Assembly (NCBI GenBank): GCA_964390645.1
Contig: CAYMLL010000202.1
Coordinates: 1 to 14,498 of the forward strand
Direction: 5' to 3'
DNA from: CAYMLL01 sp964390645
GTDB lineage: Bacteria > Planctomycetota > UBA8108
DNA length: 14,498 nt
Shown: one piece after another, positions 7,150 to 14,282 of the stretch
Position numbering within the stretch: the first letter of the stretch is position 1
How the letters are laid out: each line of letters begins with the position of its first letter
Notes under the pieces: model-generated
What the model saw: the letters and a program-made list of their open reading frames with translations, nothing else
Database searches by the model: none
Told to the model about the DNA's origin: nothing
Translations under genes and position numbers: made by a program

Positions 7150-7154
7150 GCTTT

Positions 7155-7191
7155 GGGCTCGGATCGGGGGCTCGGATCGGGGGCTCGGATC
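7155..7191 (+). repeat. Three tandem copies of a 13-bp unit
   Basis: GGGCTCGGATCGG occurs at 7155-7167 and 7168-7180, and its first 11 bases recur at 7181-7191. It lies just after the stop of the OmpA-family gene, in non-coding DNA. It has no T-tract and no clear fold, so it is probably a minor slippage product. Confidence 0.8.
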
Positions 7192-7370
7192 CGGCGCCTG
7201 CACATGTCCGGCGTTCGTCGAAGCGCCTTTTCGTGCGCTGCCGTTTTCGTGCGGTGGGAGATTCCTCCCCGGCAGTATCGCCGTAGCCTCCGCGGTTTCC
7301 TGCTGGGGGACGCTTCCGGAGCTTGCATCCTTCCCGGAAGAGGGAGCAGGCAGGGCCGTTTGATCGTCGC

Positions 7371-7376
7371 TATACT
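7371..7376 (+). promoter_or_regulatory. -10 box implying a leaderless AMMECR1/rsmA transcript
   Basis: TATACT (five of six to TATAAT) lies so that its usual start point, 6-7 bases downstream, coincides with the A of the ATG at 7383. There is no ribosome-binding sequence in front of that ATG, which fits a leaderless mRNA. No good -35 box is visible at the normal spacing. Confidence 0.4.
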
Positions 7377-7382
7377 GAGCGC

Positions 7383-8000
7383 ATGACCGAGCGCTCGTGG
7401 AGGTTTCCGCGGCCGCGGCTTCCCGTCCTGGGGGACGCGGCTCGATCGCGGCTCGTCGATGTTGCCTGGGCCTCCTTGCGGGGACGTGTCGACGCGGCGA
7501 GGCTGTCGGAATCCGGGCTCCCCGAACTCGACGCGCCCGGTGCGGTCTTCGTGACGCTGTGGCTCGACGGCGACTTGCGCGGCTGTATCGGTTCGGCGAT
7601 ACCGCGTCGGCCGCTGGTGCAAGCTGTCGCCGAGCAGGCTCGTGCCGCCGCGACGCTCGACCCGCGATTCGGGGCTGTCGGGCCCGGGGAGATCGAGCGG
7701 CTCGAGGTCGAGATCTCCGTGCTCGGACCGCTGTTGAGGCTGGAGGCGGAGCCCGACGAGAGAGTCGCGCGCGTGCGCGTCGGTGAGGACGGCGTCTACG
7801 TCGTCGTCGGTGACCGCTCCGCGCTCCTCTTGCCGCAGGTGGCGACCCGCTTCGGCATGAGCGCGACGATGTTCCTCGAGGAGGTCTGCACCAAGGCCGG
7901 TCTGCGGTCGTCCGCTTGGCGAGACCGTCGCGTCGATGTCCACACCTTCCGCACGCTGGGCATTCCGGCTCCCCGTCCCCCTGCGGAGCGCGTGTTGTGA
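7383..8000 (+). CDS. AMMECR1-family protein (AmmeMemoRadiSam A type)
   Basis: The protein has 205 residues, a normal length for the AMMECR1 family. The signature LRGCIG lies at residues 65-70, preceded by VFVTLWLDGD and followed by PLVQAVAEQARAAATLDPRFG, EIERLEVEISVLGP, LLLPQVATRFGMSATMFLEEVCTKAGL: the expected order throughout. The biochemical role is not settled; in many prokaryotes the gene accompanies MEMO-family and radical-SAM genes, neither of which is present here. The ATG at 7383 is the first sensible start; the upstream in-frame extension is not conserved-looking. Its stop overlaps the rsmA start by 4 bases (GTGA, 7997-8000), implying translational coupling and one operon with the 16S rRNA methyltransferase. 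Confidence 0.92.
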   Translation: MTERSWRFPRPRLPVLGDAARSRLVDVAWASLRGRVDAARLSESGLPELDAPGAVFVTLWLDGDLRGCIGSAIPRRPLVQAVAEQARAAATLDPRFGAVGPGEIERLEVEISVLGPLLRLEAEPDERVARVRVGEDGVYVVVGDRSALLLPQVATRFGMSATMFLEEVCTKAGLRSSAWRDRRVDVHTFRTLGIPAPRPPAERVL

Positions 8001-8899
8001 GCCCCGGGCCCGAGCCCGACCGTACCCCGGGTCTGCTGACGCGCCTGCGCGGTGCCGGGCTGCTGCCGAGGAAGGCGCTCGGTCAGCACTTCCTCCACGA
8101 CCCGGCGCTGCTGCGGTCGATCGTCGGGGCTGCCGAGCTGCCCCGGGACGCTCACGTCCTCGAGATCGGCACGGGTCCGGCGACCTTGACGCGTGAGATC
8201 GCTCGGGTGGCCGGCTCGGTCCTCACCGTCGAGGTGGACGCGCGGATGGCGGCCTTCGCCCGTGCCGAGCTGCGCGGCGTCGACAACGTCGAGGTGCTCG
8301 TGTGCGACGCCCTCGACGGGCACGGCGGTCTGCAACCGGAGCTGCTCGCGAAGCTGAAGGACGTCGGCGGATTCTACTGGATCTCGAATCTTCCCTACGC
8401 CGTCGGTACGCCGTTGATCCTGGCCATCCTCTTCTGCGACCTGCAGTGGCGGCGCGCCGTGCTGACGGTGCAGCGCGAGGTCGCCGAGCGCCTCACCGCG
8501 TCCGCCGTCGCTACGGGCGACGGGAAGGCACGCTGCGGGGCGCGATCGGCTTACGGGCCCCTGTCGCTGCTGGTGGCCTGTCGGGCTCGCGCGGAGATTG
8601 TCCGGAGGCTGCCCGCAGGGGCCTTTTCGCCGCCGCCGCGTGTCGAGTCCGGCGTCGTGCGCCTCGAGCCCCTCGCTGCGCCTCCGGTGACCTCCGCCGA
8701 GGAGCTCGACGCCCTTCGTGGCTGGGTGCAGGCGCTCTTTCAGGGCCGTCGCAAACAGATTGGCGGCCTGCTGCGCGAACGCCTTGGCGCTGCCGGGGCA
8801 GCTGCCGCCCTGGAGAGGGGCGGGTGGTCGCGGGCCGTACGTCCGGAAAACCTGAGGCTCGACGACTTTCTTCTGCTGGCGCGTGAATTCCCTCCTTGA
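7997..8899 (+). CDS. rsmA: 16S rRNA dimethyladenosine transferase RsmA (KsgA)
   Basis: RsmA transfers four methyl groups from S-adenosylmethionine to two adjacent adenines in helix 45 of 16S rRNA, a late 30S maturation step. The 300-residue protein shows all family motifs: LGQHFLHD (28-35), SAM-binding VLEIGTGPATLT (54-65), acidic VEVD (78-81), catalytic NLPYAVGTPLI (131-141), QREVAERL (159-166), FSPPPRVES (210-218) and LFQGRRKQIGGLL (247-259). The GTG start at 7997 overlaps the previous stop and leaves a normal length N-terminus; earlier starts would run through the AMMECR1 gene. Around residues 170-186 (ATGDGKARCGARSAYG) the loop after QREVAERL is slightly longer than usual. No terminator follows; a new promoter begins only 7 bases after the stop. 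Confidence 0.96.
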   Translation: MSPGPEPDRTPGLLTRLRGAGLLPRKALGQHFLHDPALLRSIVGAAELPRDAHVLEIGTGPATLTREIARVAGSVLTVEVDARMAAFARAELRGVDNVEVLVCDALDGHGGLQPELLAKLKDVGGFYWISNLPYAVGTPLILAILFCDLQWRRAVLTVQREVAERLTASAVATGDGKARCGARSAYGPLSLLVACRARAEIVRRLPAGAFSPPPRVESGVVRLEPLAAPPVTSAEELDALRGWVQALFQGRRKQIGGLLRERLGAAGAAAALERGGWSRAVRPENLRLDDFLLLAREFPP

Positions 8900-9591
8900 T
8901 TTTCTTTGAGATCGCCATTCAACACCTCTAAGATGGCCAGGATCCAGTCGAGTCCGCGGTTCGCTATTGCACTCGAAGAGGGTCGGACGCGCCGGGTCGA
9001 ACGAATCTGCTTGGGCCTGGATGGGTTCCCCTGGCCAGCAGCGCCAAGACGAAAGCGAACGCTGAAGAGAATCACGACGCGGGCTGGCGCGCAGAGAGCT
9101 TCAATTAGCATCCGCTCCGATCAGACCGGCGTATCGAATCGCTTGTCGGGCAGGGCCACCCTCCGGCACCGAGTTTCCGGAGGCGCTCCCCGCACAGTTT
9201 CGCTGCGCGCCGGGTCGTTGGGTGCGTCACCGTGGGGACGCACACCGGATGTTCTGGAACGTACTTGAGGGAATTCGAGATTTGCGAAGTCGGGGCTTCG
9301 TGTCCGCTCATCGTAGCGGCGTCCTCCGGGTGGCGACCCCAGCGACTCCGGACGCCGCGAGCGACATCGGTCCGCGAGCGATATCGGGCCGTGGCGACGG
9401 TCGATCGCGCGTGGCGATGCGCTGTTGACCGTTTCGGACACAGGAGTCGATCGCAGAACTCGAGCGCTGTGGATGGATCATCCGCGGCGGAGCGGCGGCC
9501 GTGCGAAATGCGGGGCTGCCGGGGAGAGCACTCGGCTTTGACGACTTCATCGTCGACAGGATTATCGTCCTCAGGATCACCGTCCACGGGG
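8900..9591. other. Non-coding leader-like region before dnaG
   Basis: I see no gene in these 692 bases. Reading the dnaG frame upstream gives an Arg/Ser-rich stretch unlike any primase N-terminus. The region begins with a good promoter (8906-8934) and carries two perfect 7-bp hairpins: 9160-9183 (CCTCCGG/CCGGAGG) and 9222-9243 (GTGCGTC/GACGCAC). A weak second promoter-like pair (TTGACG 9538-9543, TTATCG 9562-9567, 18-bp spacer) would start a short leader just before dnaG. The region could be a long dnaG leader or a separate small RNA. I could not match it to tmRNA, SRP RNA or 6S RNA. Confidence 0.5.
8906..8934 (+). promoter_or_regulatory. Sigma-70-type promoter downstream of rsmA
   Basis: TTGAGA (8906-8911), 17-bp spacer and TAAGAT (8929-8934), each five of six to consensus. 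The start of transcription would be about 8941. The next protein gene on this strand is dnaG, 650 bases away, so it either makes a long dnaG-rpoD leader or a non-coding RNA. Confidence 0.55.
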
Positions 9592-11529
9592 ATGTTACTC
9601 AGTCCGGAGGATCGTGAGGCCATCCGTGCCCGGGTGCCGTTGGAGGACCTGGCGCGGGACTACGACATCCACCTCATTCCGGCTGGCCGGAAGTTCAAGG
9701 CGCTCTGTCCCTTCCATCAGGAAAAGACGCCGTCCTTTTCGATCGATGTCGACAAGCAGTTCTACTACTGCTTCGGCTGCGAGTCCGGGGGGGACGTCTT
9801 TCGCTTCGTGCAGGAACTCGATCGTGTCGGCTTCGTCGAGTCGGTCGAGATTCTCGCCCGCCGCGCCGGCGTCGTGCTCGATCGTTCGCCACGTGGTCGC
9901 GAGCGTTCCGAGAGGCGCCTCGGTCTTTACGACGCGCTCGAGTTTGCAGCCGAGTACTACCGTCGCGTTCTGGCGGAGGACGCGCGCGGCGGCGAGGCGC
10001 GAGCCTACCTGCAGCGGCGCGGAATGACACCCGAGATGCTGGAGTGCTTTCGTCTCGGTTTCTCGCTTCCCGACTGGGACGGGTTGGTCAGCGCCGCGAC
10101 GCGAGCCGGGCACGACCTCGACACGCTCGAGCGCGCCGGCCTGGCGCGGCACCGTCAGGACAGCCGGGGCGGCTACGATTACTTCCGGGGCCGCGTGATG
10201 TTCCCGATCTCGGATCCGCAGAACCGGGTGATCGGGTTCGGCGCGCGGACGCTCGGTGACGATCAACCGAAGTATCTGAACACGCCTTCGACACCGCTCT
10301 TCGACAAGTCACAGGTGCTTTACGGCCTGTCCCGCTCGCGTGCGGGTATCCGTCGCGAGTCGGCGATCGCCGTGGTGGAGGGCTACACGGACGCGATCAT
10401 GGCGCATCAGGCCGGCCTCGACTTCTTCGTCGCCAGTCTGGGCACTGCCTTCACGAAGGAGAACGCCAGCGCACTGCGTCGTCAGGCGCCCCGTGTCTAC
10501 ATGATCTTCGATGGCGACACCGCGGGGCAGAATGCCGCGGAGCGCTCGCTCGACCTTCTCGTCGGGGAGGAGATCGAGGTGCGTGTCTACACGGTCACCG
10601 ATGGGAAGGATCCGTGCGACGCGGTGCTGGCTCTGGGCGGCGAGGCGTTCCGGCGTGCCATGGAGGCCGACTCGGTCGATCTCTTCGAGTACAAGTGGCG
10701 CGCTACCGTCGGTTCCTCGGAGGCCCAGGCGAGTCCCCAGGCGCGTTCGCGCGCGGTCTCGTCCTTTCTCGGGCTGGTCGCAGGCGGCAAGAACCCGGTG
10801 ACGCAGCGTTTGATCCTGCGCGAGTACATAGAGCGGCTGGGTGTTCGCGAGAGCGACGTCGAGTCGGAGCTCGTCAAGGCGCGGCAAAATCTGCGGCGTT
10901 CTGCGAGGGTCGTGGCGAAGGACGGAGCGGCAGGAGCGCGTCCCTCCGTTGCGGCGGCTGTCAGACACAGCGGTGGGGGGCAGGGCGCAGACGGCGCGCT
11001 TTCGTCTCGCAGCGGAGTTTCCGGTCTGCCGGCGAAGGTCGTCGAGCGGGATTCGCGTCCGGAGGACGCGCCGCTCCACCAGCTCGCCGAAGTCGTTCTG
11101 GAGTGCCTTCTGGTGCTTCCGAGTCGGGCTCCGTCGATCTGGGATCAGGTTCCGGTAGGTCTCTTCGTCGGCTCTACCGGCGAGGCGCTCTGTTCGGCCG
11201 TCGAGAAGCAAGTTCGAGTACAGGGGGAAGGTGGCTCCGCGTTTTCCGGTGTCACGCTCATGCAGAATCTCGAGGACCCGGAAGCGAAACGGGTCGTGAT
11301 CAAGCTGCTGAGCCAACTGGAGAGCGAGGACGACTCGCTGTGGACGGATCATGACGCGCGATGGAGGAACTGTCAGCGCGATCTCCGTCGTCACGGGATT
11401 CGACAGCGCATCGATGCGCTCAAGCGCGAGTCCAAGCAGGCCGTCGGGGAGCCCGAAGAGGTGGCAGACCGACGAGCCGTGCTGGCTCGCGAGGTGACGC
11501 ATCTGCGCAAGAAGCTCAAGAAGACGTAG
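9592..11529 (+). CDS. dnaG: DNA primase DnaG
   Basis: DnaG makes the RNA primers for replication at the fork, working with the DnaB helicase. The 645-residue protein has the full bacterial architecture. The zinc-binding CHC2 domain has C39, H42, C60 and C63 (LCPFHQEKTPSFS, YYCFGCESGGDVFRFV). The polymerase core has YFRGRVMFPI, VIGFGARTL and PKYLNTPSTPLFDKSQVLYG (228-245). The TOPRIM metal site has VVEGYTDAI (E263) and FDGDTAG (D307, D309). The C-terminal part (about 490-645), including LHQLAEVVLECLLVLP, is the diverged helicase-binding domain. ATG at 9592 gives MLLSPEDREAIRARV, the normal primase start; earlier in-frame starts add unrelated sequence. No clear ribosome site is present. rpoD follows after 66 bases, the classical dnaG-rpoD arrangement, and the two are probably co-transcribed. 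Confidence 0.97.
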   Translation: MLLSPEDREAIRARVPLEDLARDYDIHLIPAGRKFKALCPFHQEKTPSFSIDVDKQFYYCFGCESGGDVFRFVQELDRVGFVESVEILARRAGVVLDRSPRGRERSERRLGLYDALEFAAEYYRRVLAEDARGGEARAYLQRRGMTPEMLECFRLGFSLPDWDGLVSAATRAGHDLDTLERAGLARHRQDSRGGYDYFRGRVMFPISDPQNRVIGFGARTLGDDQPKYLNTPSTPLFDKSQVLYGLSRSRAGIRRESAIAVVEGYTDAIMAHQAGLDFFVASLGTAFTKENASALRRQAPRVYMIFDGDTAGQNAAERSLDLLVGEEIEVRVYTVTDGKDPCDAVLALGGEAFRRAMEADSVDLFEYKWRATVGSSEAQASPQARSRAVSSFLGLVAGGKNPVTQRLILREYIERLGVRESDVESELVKARQNLRRSARVVAKDGAAGARPSVAAAVRHSGGGQGADGALSSRSGVSGLPAKVVERDSRPEDAPLHQLAEVVLECLLVLPSRAPSIWDQVPVGLFVGSTGEALCSAVEKQVRVQGEGGSAFSGVTLMQNLEDPEAKRVVIKLLSQLESEDDSLWTDHDARWRNCQRDLRRHGIRQRIDALKRESKQAVGEPEEVADRRAVLAREVTHLRKKLKKT

Positions 11530-11534
11530 ACGGT

Positions 11535-11576
11535 TCTCGCCGCGGTGTGACGGAGGACTGTCACACCGCGGCGAGA
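11535..11576 (+). promoter_or_regulatory. Perfect 17-bp hairpin between dnaG and rpoD
   Basis: Arm 11535-11551 (TCTCGCCGCGGTGTGAC) is exactly complementary to 11560-11576, leaving an 8-base loop GGAGGACT (11552-11559). There is no T-tract after it, so it is not a standard intrinsic terminator. It starts 6 bases after the dnaG stop and ends 19 bases before the rpoD ATG. The loop displays GGAGG, a perfect anti-16S sequence, separate from the rpoD ribosome site AAAGGA (11587-11592). Possible roles are RNA processing, protection of the rpoD mRNA from 3' decay, or a binding site for a regulator. Confidence 0.75.
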
Positions 11577-11595
11577 CGCTGTCACGAAAGGAACG

Positions 11596-13224
11596 ATGGA
11601 CGACAAGCTCAAGCTACTGATCGAGGAAGGGAAGCGCGACGGGGGGATCACCTACGAGCGGTTCAACGAGATCTTTCCGGAGGACTGCAACTCTCCGGAG
11701 CGTATCGACGAGATCTTCGCGACGCTCGACGCGCACGATATCGAGCTGAGGGACGATCCGGTCAGCGAGCCGGAGGAGAGCTCCGAAAACGAGTCCTCCG
11801 AGATGCCCGAGAAGATCGACGACCCGGTTCGCATGTATCTGACGCAGATGGGAGAGATCCCGTTGCTGACGCGTGCCGAGGAGCTTCTGCTGGCGAAGAA
11901 GATCGAGATCTCTCGCCAGCGCTACCAGAAGCAGGTCTTCGGCAACGGGCTGGCTCAGGGCTCGACCGTCAAGATTATCGACGACGTGCTGCGTGGCGAC
12001 ATCGCCTTGGACAAGGCGGTCAAGGTGACGCCGTCGGGCAACGAGGAGCTCGGCAAGGAGGATGTCTGCCACCTGATTCAGACCAACCTCGAGACTCTGG
12101 CCCGACTCCATCAGGAGACGACGAAGAGCTTCGCCAAGTACCTGGATGATCGGTTCAGCGTCGGCTATCGCGGCAAGGTGCTCGCGAAGGTGCAGAGTCG
12201 AGCATTGAAGGGCTCCGTGCTCATCGCGGAGTTCAACCTCAAGAAGACCATCGTCAACCAGCTTCGTCACGAACTCGCCATTCTTTTCCGCAAGATGGTG
12301 AGCATCGAGCATGAGAAGGAGAAGGTCGAGCAGGCGCGCAAGCGTGGCAAGCGCAGGCTGCGTGTCAGCGAGAAGAACCGCCTGGCGGAGTTGGATGCTC
12401 GGCTGCAGGAGTACGAGCTGCAGGCGCTCGAGCCGATGCCGGACCTCCAGGTTCGCATCCAGACGATCGAGAAGTGGTACAACGAGTACGAGAACGCCAA
12501 GCGCAAGCTGTCGGGCGGGAATCTCCGTCTCGTCGTCAGCATCGCCAAGCGCTACCGCAACCGCGGGCTGACGTTTCTCGATCTGATCCAGGAGGGGAAC
12601 ACCGGCTTGATGAAGGCCGTCGAGAAGTACGAGTACCGTCGCGGGTACAAGTTCTCGACCTACGCGACGTGGTGGATTCGCCAGGCGATCACGCGCTCTA
12701 TCGCGGACCAGGCGCGGACGATTCGTATCCCGGTCCACATGATCGAGACGATGAGCAAGGTTCGCAACGCGACGAAGAAGCTCATCCAGAAGAACGGTCG
12801 TGAGCCGACTATCAAGGAGATCTCGCAAGAGCTCGACATCACCGAGGAGGAGACCCGCAAGGTCATCAAGATCTCCAAGCATCCGATCTCGCTGGATCGC
12901 CCCATCGGCGACTCGGACGATGGGTTCTTCGGAGACTTCATCGAGGACAAGAGCACCGTGTCGCCGGTGAACGCCGCGACCCACGAGATGCTCAAGGAGA
13001 AGCTCGCTCAGGTGCTCAACACGTTGACCTATCGCGAGCGTGAGATCATCAAGCTGCGCTACGGGCTCGGTGACGGTTACACCTACACCCTCGAGGAGGT
13101 CGGGAAGATCTTCAAGGTGACGCGCGAGCGCGTACGCCAGATCGAGGCGAAGGCGATCCGCAAGCTCCAGCATCCGATCCGTAGCCGTATGCTCGAGGGC
13201 TTTCTGGAGTCGATGTCCGGTTGA
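11596..13224 (+). CDS. rpoD: RNA polymerase primary sigma factor RpoD (sigma-70/sigma-A)
   Basis: The 542-residue protein is a group 1 sigma factor that directs RNA polymerase to housekeeping promoters. Residues 1-55 form a region 1.1-like helical domain (KLKLLIEEGKRDGGITYERFNE). Region 1.2 begins at DPVRMYLTQMGEIPLLTRAEE (76-96). A non-conserved helical segment of about 200 residues, longer than in sigma-A of Firmicutes, precedes region 2 (GNLRLVVSIAKRYRNRGL ... FSTYATWWIRQAITRSIADQ, 308-372). Region 3 spans about 385-460 and region 4 about 465-538, with the -35-binding helix-turn-helix YTLEEVGKIFKVTRERVRQIEAKA. Region 2.4 residues are unchanged from the classical sequence, consistent with the TATAAT-like boxes found in this window. 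The ribosome site AAAGGA lies 3 bases before the ATG. Downstream, transcription ends at the terminator at 13409-13437. Confidence 0.98.
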   Translation: MDDKLKLLIEEGKRDGGITYERFNEIFPEDCNSPERIDEIFATLDAHDIELRDDPVSEPEESSENESSEMPEKIDDPVRMYLTQMGEIPLLTRAEELLLAKKIEISRQRYQKQVFGNGLAQGSTVKIIDDVLRGDIALDKAVKVTPSGNEELGKEDVCHLIQTNLETLARLHQETTKSFAKYLDDRFSVGYRGKVLAKVQSRALKGSVLIAEFNLKKTIVNQLRHELAILFRKMVSIEHEKEKVEQARKRGKRRLRVSEKNRLAELDARLQEYELQALEPMPDLQVRIQTIEKWYNEYENAKRKLSGGNLRLVVSIAKRYRNRGLTFLDLIQEGNTGLMKAVEKYEYRRGYKFSTYATWWIRQAITRSIADQARTIRIPVHMIETMSKVRNATKKLIQKNGREPTIKEISQELDITEEETRKVIKISKHPISLDRPIGDSDDGFFGDFIEDKSTVSPVNAATHEMLKEKLAQVLNTLTYREREIIKLRYGLGDGYTYTLEEVGKIFKVTRERVRQIEAKAIRKLQHPIRSRMLEGFLESMSG

Positions 13225-13408
13225 CGGCTTTCTGACAGGAAACCGAAGTGCGAGAGACGGTCGACGACAGGCATCAGTTGCTCCCGGGATCCGCCGGTCG
13301 AGGGCGCGATGTGCGAATTTTCGGAGCGTCGGCTCCGCGTTGCAACTTGGCCCCGCGGGGGGCAAGGCTGCCGTGGGCCGTCCGGTCCGCGCGCGGTGGA
13401 AAATGGAC
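13225..13408 (+). other. Structured rpoD 3' region
   Basis: No gene. The RNA would fold into at least two hairpins before the terminator: 13322-13337 (CGGAGC/GCTCCG, loop GTCG) and 13346-13366 (CTTG-G-CCCC with GGGG-G-CAAG, one G-G mismatch, loop GCG). It may simply be the rpoD 3' untranslated region, or yield a 3'-derived small RNA ending at the terminator. Confidence 0.5.
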
Positions 13409-13437
13409 GCCGGTCACGAGAGTGACCGGCTTTTTTT
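13409..13437 (+). terminator. Intrinsic terminator after rpoD
   Basis: Perfect 9-bp stem GCCGGTCAC (13409-13417) / GTGACCGGC (13422-13430), GAGA tetraloop of the stable GNRA type, then seven T (13431-13437). It is a textbook rho-independent terminator for the rpoD transcript. Confidence 0.95.
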
Positions 13438-13514
13438 GTGCCCGCTCGGTTGGAATCGGTGGGCTTCGGAGTTCAGCAGGGTAGCGGCAGTCTGGTCGCT
13501 CGAGAGGTTTCCGG

Positions 13515-14225
13515 ATGCACCATCCTTCGGTCGAAAAACTGCTCCACGTTCAGGGTGTCGACAAGCAGATCCGCTTGCTTTCCGAGGCGAAGCTGCGGCG
13601 TCCGCAGGAGCTCTCCGATGAGCGCAAGAAGCTGGCGTTCGCGACGGCGTCTCTCGAGGTCGTGCTCGAGACGATCAAGACCGGACGCCTGGAGGTCGAG
13701 AAGGGAGAGCACGAGATCAAGCAGAAGGACGCCGAGATCGAGAAGGCAACGATCGCCCTCAACGGCGCGAAGACGAACCAGGAGTACGCCGTTTTCAAGG
13801 AGCAGATTTCTCGCTATGAGGAGGAGCGCGATGCGGTCGAGGAGCGCGTGCTGGAGCACCTCTCGCAACTCGACGTCCTCGAGGAGAAGAAGGAGGAGTC
13901 CCAGAAGGAGGTCGCCGAGCAGGAGAGGGCGTTCCAGCGCAAGGAGGCCGAGGTGAGGGAGGTCGTCGCCGGCATCGAGGCGCAGATCGCCGAGCAGGAG
14001 GAGGAGCGCAACGGTCTCGTCGGAGACGTTGACACCGACCACCTCGAACTCTACGACCGCATTCTGAATCACGTCGAGGATGCGGCGATCAGCGGTGTCA
14101 AGAGCGGCGTCTGTCAGGGCTGCTTCAGGGCGGTGACGAAGCAGGACGTCAGTCAGCTGATGCTGGGTCAGGAGATCATCCCCTGCCGCAGCTGTTGCCG
14201 GATCCTCTTCTTGCAGAGCGACTGA
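13515..14225 (+). CDS. Coiled-coil zinc-ribbon protein (C4-type, DUF164-like)
   Basis: The protein has 236 residues. Residues 1-185 are almost entirely charged heptad helices (QIRLLSEAKLRRPQEL, ELSDERKKLAFATASLEVV, EEERDAVEERVLEHLSQLDVLEEKKEES) forming a long antiparallel coiled-coil hairpin; the turn region contains AKTNQEYAVFKEQI (85-98), which resembles the conserved core of this family. The C-terminus is a zinc ribbon with C200, C203, C224 and C227 (VCQGCF and PCRSCCRILF). Such proteins are thought to bind nucleic acids or ribosomes, but their role is poorly defined. The start at ATG 13515 has GAGAGG about 8 bases upstream and matches the normal N-terminus (VEKLLHVQGVDKQIRLL). It lies after the rpoD terminator, so it needs its own promoter, which I could not identify, and it is convergent with rnpB. 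Confidence 0.88.
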   Translation: MHHPSVEKLLHVQGVDKQIRLLSEAKLRRPQELSDERKKLAFATASLEVVLETIKTGRLEVEKGEHEIKQKDAEIEKATIALNGAKTNQEYAVFKEQISRYEEERDAVEERVLEHLSQLDVLEEKKEESQKEVAEQERAFQRKEAEVREVVAGIEAQIAEQEEERNGLVGDVDTDHLELYDRILNHVEDAAISGVKSGVCQGCFRAVTKQDVSQLMLGQEIIPCRSCCRILFLQSD

Positions 14226-14254
14226 GCCGTCTTGCCGGCCTCGCCTGCTGCGTA

Positions 14255-14282
14255 GAAAACGGCCGGCTCTCGCGAGCCGGCC
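14255..14282 (-). terminator. Intrinsic terminator of rnpB
   Basis: A perfect 9-bp stem GGCCGGCTC (14261-14269) / GAGCCGGCC (14274-14282). Read on the - strand the loop is GCGA, a GNRA tetraloop, and the stem is followed by GTTTTCT. The T-tract exists only on the - strand, so it serves rnpB and not the convergent zinc-ribbon gene. Confidence 0.85.

Noticed and set aside
9232..9591. Upstream extension of dnaG
   Set aside because: Adds 120 low-complexity residues before the normal primase N-terminus MLLSPEDREAIRARV; no domain is recognisable.
11546..11565. CRP/FNR-type operator (TGTGA...TCACA)
   Set aside because: The half-sites are separated by 10 bases, not the 6 required for a CRP site; they are explained by the hairpin arms.
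11535..11576. Intrinsic terminator between dnaG and rpoD
   Set aside because: Stem is perfect but there is no T-tract after it, and rpoD begins 19 bases later.
11614..13365. 583-codon - strand frame opposite rpoD
   Set aside because: Leu/Asp/Arg-rich antisense shadow of a strongly conserved sigma factor gene.
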